Assembly (NCBI GenBank): GCA_036435485.1
Contig: CM071596.1
Coordinates: 142,241,501-142,305,500, forward strand
DNA: 64,000 bases
Source: Saposhnikovia divaricata
Taxonomy: Eukaryota > Streptophyta > Magnoliopsida > Apiales > Apiaceae
Direction: 5' to 3'
The notes under the pieces: model-generated
The model's database searches: none
Seen by the model: the letters and a program-made list of their open reading frames with translations, nothing else
Told to the model about the DNA's origin: nothing
Part shown: positions 24,860 through 36,095 of the stretch, in pieces
Position numbering within the stretch: position 1 is the stretch's first letter
Layout of the letters: each line of letters opens with the position of its first letter
Made by a program: the position numbers and the translations under genes

Positions 24860-26238
24860 GGTTTCGTCAGGGTTTAAGGATTCGATTTTTTAAAAATATT
24901 TCTCGAAAACCCAACCGTAAGGGCATTAAGATCCATCATTTTTAATGTTATTCCCAAAATTTAAAAAAAAAATTATTTGATTGGTTAATTGAACGGTCAA
25001 CTAGTACTTTCATCGGAATCCCTAAACAGGGTTTCATCAGGGTTTAAGGATTCGATTTTTTAAAAAATATTTCTCGAAGATCTAACCATACGTGCATCAA
25101 GATCCATCATTTTTAATGTTATTCCCAAAATTTCAAAAAAAAATTTATTTGATTGTGTAATTGAACGGTCAACTAGTACTTTGACCGGAACCCCTAAACA
25201 GGGTTTCGTCAGGGTTTAAGGATTCGATTTTTTAAAAATTATTTCTCGTAGACCCAACCGTACGGGCATCAAGATCCATCATTTTTAATGTTATTCCCAA
25301 AATTAAAAAAAATTATTTGAATGGGTAATTGAACGGTCAACTAGTCCTTTGACCGGAACCCCTAAACAGGGTTTTGTCACGGTTTAAGGATTCAATTTTT
25401 TAAAAATTATTTCTCGATGACTCAACCATGCAGGCATCAAGATACCTCATTTTTAATGTCATTCCCAAAATTTCAAAAAAAATTATTTGATGGGGTAATT
25501 GAACGGTCAACTAGTACTTTGATTGGAACCCCTAAACAGGGTTTCGTCAGGGTTTATGGATTCGATTTTTTAAAAAATATTTCTCAAAGACTCAATCGTA
25601 CAGGCATCAAGATCCATCATTTTTAATGTTATTCCCAAAATTTCAAAAAAAAAATTATTTGATTGGGTAATTGAACGATCAACTAGTAGTTTGACCGGAA
25701 TCCCTAAACACGGTTTCGTCAGGGTTTAAGGATTCGATTTTTTAAAAAATATTTCTCGAAGACCCAACCATATGAGCATCAAGATCCCTCATATTTAATG
25801 TTATTCCCAAAATTTCAAAAAAAACTATTTGATTGGGTAATTGAACGGTCAACTAGTACTTTGACCGGAACCCCTAAATAGGGTTTCATCAAGGTTCAAG
25901 GATTCAATTTTTTAAAAATTATTTCTCGAAGACTCAACCGTACAGGCATCAAGATCCATCATTTTTAATGTCATTCCCAAAATTTAAAAAAAAATTATTT
26001 GATTGGGTAATTGAACGGTCAACTAGTACTTTGACCGGAACCCCTAAACAGGGTTTCGTCAGGGTTTAAGGATTCGATTTTTAAAAAAACAATTGTCGTA
26101 GACCCAACTGTACGGGCATCAAGATCCATCATTTTGAATGTTATTCCCAAAATTTAAAAAAAAATTATTTGATTGGGTAATTTGGCGGTCAACTAGTACT
26201 TTGACCGGAACCCCTGAACAGGGTTTCGTCAAGGTTTA
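24860..26238 (+). repeat. Block C, copy in S2
   Basis: Eight monomers matching 2480-3857 at offset 22,380 and 40737-42115 at offset 15,877. Differences from the S0 copy are scattered single bases, for example AATCGATTTTTT near 26243 and TTTTGAATG near 26132, both shared with S3. The block connects the linker to the common segment. Confidence 0.85.
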
Positions 26239-29200
26239 AGGAATCGATTTTTTAAAAATATTTCTCGAAGATCCAACCGTACGGGCATCAATATCCATCA
26301 TTTTTAATTTTATTCCCAAAATTTTAAAAAAAAATTATTTGATTGGGTAATTGAACGGTCAACTAGTACTATGATCGGAACCCCTAAACAAAGCTTCGTC
26401 AGGGTTTATGGATTCGATTTTTTAAAAAATATTTCTCGAAGACTCAATCGTACAAGCATCAAGATCCATGATTTTTCATGTTATTCCCAAAATTTCAAAA
26501 AAAAAATTATTTGATTGGGTAATTGAACGATCAACTAGTAGTTTGACCGGAATCCCTAAACAGGGTTTCGTCAGGGCTTAAGGATTCGATTTTTTAAAAA
26601 ATATTTTTCGAAGACCCAACCAAACGGGCATCAAGATCCATCATTTTTAATGTTATTCTCAAAATTTTAAAAAAAAAATTATTTGATTGGGTAATTGAAC
26701 GGTCAACTAGTACTTTGACCGGAACCCCTAAACAGGGTTTCGTCAGGGTTTAAGGATTCGATTTTTTTTAAAATATTTCTCGAAGACCCAACCATAAGGG
26801 CATTAAGATCCATCATTTTTAATGTTATTCCCAAAATTTAAAAAAAAAATATTTGATTGGGTAATTGAACGGTCAACTAGTACTTTCACCGGAATCCATA
26901 AACAGGGTTTCGTCAGGGTTTAAGGATTCGATTTTTTAAAAATATTTCTCGAAGATCCAACCGTACGGGTATCAATATCCATCTTTTTTAATGTTATTTC
27001 CAAAATTTTAAAAAAAAGTATTTGATTGGGTAATTGAACGGTCAACTAGTACTATGATCGGAACCCCTAAACAGGGTTTCGTCAAGGTTTATGGATTCGA
27101 TTTTGTAAAAAATATTTCTCGAAGACTCAATCGCACAGGCATCAAGATCCATCATTTTTAATGTTATTCCCAAAATTTCAAAAAAAAATTATTTGATTGG
27201 GTAATTGAACGATCAACTAGTAGTTTGACCGGAATCCCTAAACAGGGTTTCGTCAGGATTTAAGGATTCGATTTTTTTAAAAATATTTCTCGAAGACCCA
27301 ACCATACGAGCATCAAGATCCATCATTTTTAATGTTATTCCCAAAATTTCAAAAAAAAAAAAATTATTTGATTGGGTAATTGAACGGTCAACTAGTACTT
27401 TGACCGGAACCCCTAAATAGGGTTTCATCAGGGTTCAAGGATTCGATTTTTTAAAAATTATTTCTCGAAGACTCAACCGTACAGGCATCAAGATCCATCA
27501 TTTTTAATGTTATTCCCAAAATTTCAAAAAAAATTTATTTGATGGGGTAATTGAACGGTCAACTAGTACTTTGATTGGAACCCCTAAATAGGGTTTCGTC
27601 AGGGTTTATGGATTCGATTTTTTAAAAAATATTTCTCGAAGACTCAATCGTACAGGCATCATGATCCATCATTTTTAATGTTATTCCCAAAATTTCAAAA
27701 AAAAAAATTATTTGATTGGGTAATTGAACGATCAACTAGTAGTTTGACCGGAATCCCTAAACAGGGTTTCGTCAGGGTTTAAGGATTCGATTTTTTAAAA
27801 AATATTTCTCGAAGACCCAACCATACGAGCATCAAGATCCATCATTTTTAATGTTATTCCCAAAATTTCAAAAAAAAACTATTTGATTGGGTAATTGAAC
27901 GGTTAACTAGTACTTTGACGGAACCCCTAAATAGGGTTTCATCAGGGTTCAAGGATTCAATTTTTTAAAAATTATTTCTCGAAGACTCAACCGTACAGGC
28001 ATCAAGATCCATCATTTTTAATGTCATTCCCAAAATTTCAAAAAAAATTTATTTGATTGGGTAATTGAACGGTCAACTAGTACTTTGACCAGAACCCCTG
28101 AACAGGGTTTCGTCAGGGTTTAAGGATTCGATTTTTAAAAAAAAATTGTCGGAGACCCAACTGTACGGGCATCAAGATCTATCATTTTTAATGTTATTCC
28201 CAAAATTTAAAAAAAAATTATTTGATTGGGTAATTTGACGGTCAACTAGTACTTTGACTGGAACCCCTGAACAGGGTTTAGTAAGGGTTTAAGGATTCGA
28301 TTTTTTAAAAATATTTCTCGAAGATCCAACCGTACGGGCATCAATATCCATCATTTTTAATTTTATTCCCAAAATTAAAAAAAATTATTTGATTGGGTAA
28401 TTGAACGGTCAACTAGTACTATGATCGGAACCCCTAAACAAAGCTTCGTCAGGGTTTATGGATTCGATTTTTTAAAAAATATTTCTCGAAGACTCAATCG
28501 TACAGGCATCAAGATCCATCATTTTTAATGTTATTCCCAAAATTTCAAAAAAAAATTATTTGATTGGGTAATTGAACGATCAACTAGTAGTTTGACCGGA
28601 ATCCCTAAACAGGGTTTCGTCAGGGCTTAAGGATTCGATTTTTTAAAAAATATTTTTCGAAGACCCAACCATACGGGCATCAAGATCCATCATTTTTAAT
28701 GTTATTCTCAAAATTTTAAAAAAAATTATTTGATTGGGTAATTGAACGGTCAACTTGTACTTTGACCGGAACCCCTAAACAGGGTTTCGTCAGGGTTTAA
28801 GGATTTGATTTTTTTAAAACTATTTCTCGAAGACCCAACCGTAAGGGCATTAAGATCCATCATTTTTAATGTTATTCCCAAAATTTTGAAAAAAAAATTA
28901 AAAATTATTTGATTGGGTAATTGAACGGTCAACTAGTACTTTCACCGGAATCCCTAAACAGGGTTTCGTCAAGATTTAAGGATTCGATTTTTTTTAAAAT
29001 ATTTCTCGAAGATCCAGCCATACGCGCATCAAGATCCATCATTTTTAATGTTATTCCCGAAATATCAAAAAAAAAATTATTTGATTGGGTAATTGAACGG
29101 TCAACTAGTACTTTGACCGGAACCCCTAAATAGGGTTTCCTCAGGGTTCAAGGATTCGATTTTTTAAAAATTATTTCTCGAAGACTCAACCGTACAGGCA

Positions 29201-29645
29201 TCAAGATCCATCATTTTTAATGTTATTCCCAAAATTTCAAAAAAAATTTATTTGATTGGGTAATTGAACGGTCAACTAGTACTTTGACCGGAACCCCTAA
29301 ACAGGGTTTAAGGATTCGATTTTTAACAAAACAATTCTCGGAGACCCAACTGTACGGGCATCAAGATCCATCATTTTTAATGTTATTCCCAAAATTAAAA
29401 AAAAATTATTTGATTGGGTAATTGAACGGTCAACTAGTACTATGATCGGAACCCCTAAACAAAGCTTCGTCAGGGTTTATGGATTCGATTTTTTAAAAAA
29501 TATTTCTCGAAGACTCAATCGTACAGGCATCAAGATCCATCATTTTTAATCTTATTCCCAAAATTTCAAAAAAAAATATTTGATTGGGTAATTGAACGAT
29601 CAACTAGTAGTTTGACCGGAATCCCTAAACAGGGTTTCGTCAGGG

Positions 29646-32035
29646 CTTAAGGATTCGATTTTTTTAAAAATATTTTTCGAAGACCCAACCATACGGGCAT
29701 CAAGATCCATCATTTTTAATGTTATTATCAAAATTTTAAAAAAAATTATTTGATTGGGTAATTGAACGGTCAACTAGTATTTTGACCGGAACCCCTAAAT
29801 AGGGTTTCGTCAGGGTTTAAGGATTTGATTTTTTTAAAAATATTTCTCGAAGACCCAACCGTAAGGGCATTAAGATCCATCATTTTTAATTTTATTCCTA
29901 AAATTTTAAAAAAAAATTATTTGATTGGGTAATTGAACGGTCAACTAGTACTTTCACCGGAATCCCTAAACAGGGTTTCGTCAGGATTTAAGGATTCGAT
30001 TTTTTAAAAATATTTCACGAAGATCCAACCGTACGGGCATCAATATCCATCATTTTTAATTTTATTCCTAAAATTTTAAAAAAAATATTATTTGATTGGG
30101 TAATTGAACGGTCAACTAGTACTATGATCGGAATCCCTAAACAGGGTTTCGTCAGGGTTTATGGATTCGATTTTTTAAAAAATATTTCTCGAAGACTCAA
30201 TCGTACAGGCATCAAGATCCATCATTTTTAATGTTATTCCCAAAATTTAAAAAAAAAATTATTTGATTCGGTAATTGAACGGTCAACTAGTACTTTCACC
30301 GGAATCCCTAAACAGGGTTTCGTTAGGGTTTAAGGATTCGATTTTTTAAAAAATATTTCTCGAAGATCCAACCGTACGGGTATCAATATCCATCATTTTA
30401 ATGTTATTTCCAAAATTTAAAAAAAAATTATTTGATTTGGTAATTTAACGGTCAACTAGTACTTTTACCGGAATCCCTAAACAGGGTTTCGTCAAGGCTT
30501 AAGGATTCGATTTTTTAAAAAATATTTTTCGAAGACCCAACCGTACGGGCATCAAGATCCATCATTTTTAACGTTATTCTCAAATTTTTTTTAAAAAAAT
30601 TAATTGATTGGGTAATTGAACGGTCAACTAGTACTTTGACTGGAACCCCTAAACAGGGTTTCGTCAGGGTTTAAGGATTCGATTTTTTTAAAAATATTTC
30701 TCGAAGACCTAACTGTAAGGGCATTAAGATCCATCATTTTTAATGTTATTCCCAAAATTTTAAAAAAAAATTATTTGATTGGGTAATTGAACGGTCAACT
30801 AGTACTTTCACCGGAATCCCTAAATAGGGTTTCTTCAGGGCTTAAGGATTCGATTTTTTTAAAAATATTTTTCGAAGACCCAACCATACGGGCATCAAGA
30901 TCCATCATTTTTAATGTTATTATCAAAATTTTAAAAAAAATTATTTGATTGGGTAATTGAACGGTCAACTAGTATTTTGACCGGAACCCCTAAATAGGGT
31001 TTCGTCAGGGTTTAAGGATTTGATTTTTTTAAAAATATTTCTCGAAGACCCAACCATAAGGGCATTAAGATCCATCATTTTTAATTTTATTCCCAAAATT
31101 TTAAAAAAAAATTATTTGATTGGGTAATTGAACGGTCAACTAGTACTTTCACCGGAATCCCTAAACAGGGTTTCGTCAGGATTTAAGGATTCGATTTTTT
31201 TAAAATATTTCACGAAGATCCAACCGTACGGGCATCAATATCCATCATTTTTAATTTTATTCCTAAAATTTTAAAAAAAATATTATTTGATTGGGTAATT
31301 GAACGGTCAACTAGTACTATGATCGGAATCCCTAAACAGGGTTTCGTCAGGGTTTATGGATTCGATTTTTTAAAAAATATTTCTCGAAGACTCAATCGTA
31401 CAGGCATCAAGATCCATCATTTTTAATGTTATTCCCAAAATTTAAAAAAAAAATTATTTGATTCGGTAATTGAACGGTCAACTAGTACTTTCACCGGAAT
31501 CCCTAAACAGGGTTTCGTTAGGGTTTAAGGATTCGATTTTTTAAAAAATATTTCTCGAAGATCCAACCGTACGGGTATCAATATCCATCATTTTAATGTT
31601 ATTTCCAAAATTTAAAAAAAATTTATTTGATTTGGTAATTTAACGGTCAACTAGTACTTTGACCGGAATCCCTAAACAGGGTTTCGTCAAGGCTTAAGGA
31701 TTCGATTTTTTAAAAAATATTTTTCGAAGACCCAACCGTACGGGCATCAAGATCCATCATTTTTAACGTTATTCTCAAATTTTTTTTAAAAAAATTAATT
31801 GATTGGGTAATTGAACGGTCAACTAGTACTTTGACTGGAACCCCTAAACAGGGTTTCGTCAGGGTTTAAGGATTCGATTTTTTTAAAAATATTTCTCGAA
31901 GACCCAACTGTAAGGGCATTAAGATCCATCATTTTTAATGTTATTCCCAAAATTTTAAAAAAAAATTATTTGATTGGGTAATTGAACGGTCAACTAGTAC
32001 TTTCACCGGAATCCCTAAATAGGGTTTCTTCAGGG
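29646..32035 (+). repeat. Seven-monomer tandem duplication in S2 (1,195 bp x 2)
   Basis: Copies are 29646-30840 and 30841-32035. The junction is TTCTTCAGGG followed by CTTAAGG at 30841: the left part belongs to one monomer type and the right to the type at 29640. The marker GATTCGG occurs at 30265 and again at 31460, the same 1,195-bp interval. S0 and S1 have a single copy. The same duplication is in S3 at about 45523-47912, so it predates the S2/S3 split. Confidence 0.87.
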
Positions 32036-35000
32036 TTTAAGGATTCGATTTTTTAAAAAATATTTCTCGAAGATCCAACCGTACGGGTATCAATATCCAT
32101 CATTTTTAATGTTATTTCCAAAATTTAAAAAAAATTATTAGATTTGGTAATTTAACGGTCAATTAGTACTTTGACTGGAACCCCTGAACAGGGTTTCGTC
32201 AGGGTTTAAGGATTCGATTTTTAAAAAAATATTTATCGAAGACCAAACCGTAAGGGCATTAAGATCCATCATTTTTAATGTTATTCCAAAAATTTAAAAA
32301 AAAATTATTTGATTCGGTAATTGAACGGTCAACTAGTACTTTCACCGGAATCCCTAAACAGGGTTTCGTTAGGGTTTAGGAATTCAATTTTTTAAAAAAT
32401 ATTTCTCGAAGATCCAACCGTACGGGTATCAATATCCATCATTTTAATGTTATTTCCAAAATTTAAAAAAAAATTATTTGATTTGGTAATTTAACGGTCA
32501 ACTAGTACTTTGACCGGAACCCCTGAATAGGGTTTCGTCAGGGTTTAAGGATTCGATTTTTAAAAAAAAATTATCGAAGACCCAACCGTAAGGTCATTAA
32601 GATCCATCATTTTTAATGTTATTCCCAAAATTTTAAAAAAAAATTATTTGATTGGGTAATTGAACGGTCAACTAGTACTTTCACAGGAATCCCTAAACAG
32701 GGTTTCATCAGGGTTTAAGGATTCGATTTTTTAAAAAATATTTCTCGAAGACCCAACCGTAAGGGCATTAAGATCCATCATTTTTAATGTTATTCCCAAA
32801 ATTTAAAAAAAAAAATATTTGACTGGGTAATTGCACGGTCAACTAGTACTTTCACCGGAATCCCTAAATAGGGTTTCGTCAGGGTTTAAGGATTCGATTT
32901 TTTAAAAAATATTTCTCGAAGATCCAACCGTACGGGTATCAATATCCATCATTTTTAATGTTATTTCCAAAATTTTAAAAAAAGTATTTGATTGGGTAAT
33001 TGAACGGTCAACTAGTACCATGATCGGAACCCCTAAACAGGGTTTCGTCAGGGTTTATGGATTCGATTTTTTAAAAAATGTTTCTCGAAGACTCAGTCGT
33101 ACAGGCATCAAGATCCATCATTTTTAATGTTATTCCCAAAATTTCAAAAAAAAAAATTGTTTGATTGGGTAATTGAACGATCAACTAGTTGTTTCACCGG
33201 AATCCCTAAACAGGGTTTCGTCAGGGTTTAAGGATTCGATTTTTTTTAAAATATTTCTCGAAGACCCAACCATACGAGCATCAAGATCCATCATTTTTAA
33301 TGTTATTCCCAAAATTTCAAAAAAAAATATTATTTGATTGGGTAATTGAACGGTCAACTAGTACTTTGACCGGAACCCCTAAATAGGGTTTCATCATGGT
33401 TCAAGGATTCGATTTTTTAAAAATTATTTCTAGAAGACTCAACCGTACAGGCCTCAAGATCCATCATTTTTAATGTTATTCCCAAAATTTCAAAAAAAAA
33501 TTATTTGATTGGGTAATTGAACGGTCAACTAGTACTTTTAGCGGAACCCCTAAACAGGGTTTCGTCAGGGTTTAAGGATTCGATTTTTAACAAAAAAATT
33601 CTTGGAGACCCAACTGTACGGGCATCAAGATCCATCATTTTTAATGTTATTCCCAAAATTTTAAAAAAAATTATTTGATTTGTTAATTTAACGGTCAACT
33701 AGTACTTTGACCGGAACCCCTGAATAGGGTTTCGTCAGGGTTTAAGGATTCGATTTTTAAAAAAATATTTATCGAAGACCCAACCGTAAGGGCATTAAGA
33801 TCCATCATTTTTAATGTTATTCCCAAATTTTTTAAAAAAAATTATTTGATTGGGTAATTGAACGGTCAACTAGTACTTTCACCGGAATCCCTAAATAGGG
33901 TTTCGTCAGGGTTTAAGGATTCGATTTTTTAAAAATATTTCTCGAAGATCCAACCGTACGGGCATCAAGATCCATCATTTTTATTTTGATTCCCAAAATT
34001 TTAAAAAAAAATTATTTGATTGGGTAATTGAACGGTCAACTAGTACTATGATCAGACCCCCTAAACAGGGTTTCGTCAGGGTTTATGCATTCGATTTTTT
34101 AAAAAATATTTCTCGAAGACTCAATCGTACAGGCATCAAGATCCATCATTTTTAATGTTATTCCCAAAATTTAAAAAAAAAATTATTTGATTCGGTAATT
34201 GAACGGTCAACTAGTACTTTCACCGGAATCCCTAAACAGGGTTTCGTTAGGGTTTAAGGATTCGATTTTTTAAAAAATATTTCTCGAAGATCCAACCGTA
34301 CGGGTATCAATATCCATCATTTTAATGTTATTTCCAAAATTTAAAAAAAAATTATTTGATTTGGTAATTTAACGGTCAACTAGTACTTTGACCGGAATCC
34401 CTAAACAGGGTTTCGTCAAGGCTTAAGGATTCGATTTTTTAAAAAATATTTTTCGAAGACCCAACCGTACGGGCATCAAGATCCATCATTTTTAACGTTA
34501 TTCTCAAATTTTTTTTAAAAAAATTAATTGATTGGGTAATTGAACGGTCAACTAGTACTTTGACTGGAACCCCTAAACAGGGTTTCGTCAGGGTTTAAGG
34601 ATTCGATTTTTTTAAAAATATTTCTCGAAGACCCAACTGTAAGGGCATTAAGATCCATCATTTTTAATGTTATTCCCAAAATTTTAAAAAAAAATTATTT
34701 GATTGGGTAATTGAACGGTCAACTAGTACTTTCACCGGAATCCCTAAATAGGGTTTCTTCAGGGTTTAAGGATTCGATTTTTTAAAAAATATTTCTCGAA
34801 GATCCAACCGTACGGGTATCAATATCCATCATTTTTAATGTTATTTCCAAAATTTAAAAAAAATTATTAGATTTGGTAATTTAACGGTCAATTAGTACTT
34901 TGACTGGAACCCCTGAACAGGGTTTCGTCAGGGTTTAAGGATTCGATTTTTAAAAAAATATTTATCGAAGACCAAACCGTAAGGGCATTAAGATCCATCA

Positions 35001-36087
35001 TTTTTAATGTTATTCCAAAAATTTAAAAAAAAATTATTTGATTCAGTAATTGAACGGTCAACTAGTACTTTCACCGGAATCCCTAAACAGGGTTTCGTTA
35101 GGGTTTAAGAATTCAATTTTTTAAAAAATATTTCTCGAAGATCCAACCGTACGGGTATAAATATCCATCATTTTAATGTTATTTCCAAAATTTAAAAAAA
35201 AATTATTTGATTTGGTAATTTAACGGTCAACTAGTACTTTGACCGGAACCCCTGAATAGGGTTTCGTCAGGGTTTAAGGATTCGATTTTTAAAAAAAAAT
35301 TATCGAAGACCCAACCGTAAGGTCATTAAGATCCATCATTTTTAATGTTATTCCCAAAATTTTAAAAAAAAAATTATTTGATTGGGTAATTGAACGGTCA
35401 ACTAGTACTTTCACAGGAATCCCTAAACAGGGTTTCATCAGGGTTTAAGGATTCGATTTTTTAAAAAATATTTCTCGAAGACCCAACCGTAAGGGCATTA
35501 AGATCCATCATTTTTAATGTTATTCCCAAAATTTAAAAAAAAAAATATTTGACTGGGTAATTGCACGGTCAACTAGTACTTTCACCGGAATCCCTAAATA
35601 GGGTTTCGTCAGGGTTTAAGGATTCGATTTTTTAAAAAATATTTCTCGAAGATCCAACCGTACGGGTATCAATATCCATCATTTTTAATGTTATTTCCAA
35701 AATTTTAAAAAAAGTATTTGATTGGGTAATTGAACGGTCAACTAGTACCATGATCGGAACCCCTAAACAGGGTTTCGTCAGGGTTTATGGATTCGATTTT
35801 TTAAAAAATGTTTCTCGAAGACTCAGTCGTACAGGCATCAAGATCCATCATTTTTAATGTTATTCCCAAAATTTCAAAAAAAAAAATTGTTTGATTGGGT
35901 AATTGAACGATCAACTAGTTGTTTCACCGGAATCCCTAAACAGGGTTTCGTCAGGGTTTAAGGATTCGATTTTTTTTAAAATATTTCTCGAAGACCCAAC
36001 CATACGAGCATCAAGATCCATCATTTTTAATGTTATTCCCAAAATTTCAAAAAAAAATATTATTTGATTGGGTAATTGAACGGTCAA
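31404..36087 (+). repeat. Sixteen-monomer tandem duplication in S2 (2,729 bp, second copy cut short)
   Basis: The first copy is about 31404-34132. The second starts about 34133 where CAATCGTACAG is followed by GCATC instead of the ACATC seen at this place in S0 and S1. GATTCGG markers at 31460 and 34189 give the 2,729-bp period. The second copy ends early at about 36088, where h6 begins. S3 has the same duplication (47281-50010 and onward) with the second copy complete. Confidence 0.86.
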
Positions 36088-36095
36088 CTAGTACT
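36055..36095 (+). repeat. Junction: eight monomers absent before h6 array 3
   Basis: AATATTATTTGATTGGG at 36056-36072 is normally followed by a TAGTACTTTGACC monomer and seven others (as in 18845-20208 or 52060-53426, 1,364-1,367 bp). Here it is followed directly by ACTATGATTGG, the start of h6 m1. The exchange lies in the shared stretch between GATTGGG and CTAGTACT. Confidence 0.83.

Larger units (their letters stand above)
26239..36087 (+). repeat. Common segment, copy 3 (S2), with two internal tandem duplications
   Basis: About 58 monomers. It begins as in copies 1 and 2 (HindIII variants at 26391, 28441 and 29462). It lacks one monomer near 30000, where CAGGATTTAAGG runs directly into the TTTCACGAAG monomer. 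It then repeats a 7-monomer block (boundary 30841) and a 16-monomer block (boundary about 34133). At about 36060-36088 it passes straight into h6 m1, missing the eight monomers that precede h6 in S0, S1 and S3. All these length changes are whole numbers of monomers. Confidence 0.88.
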
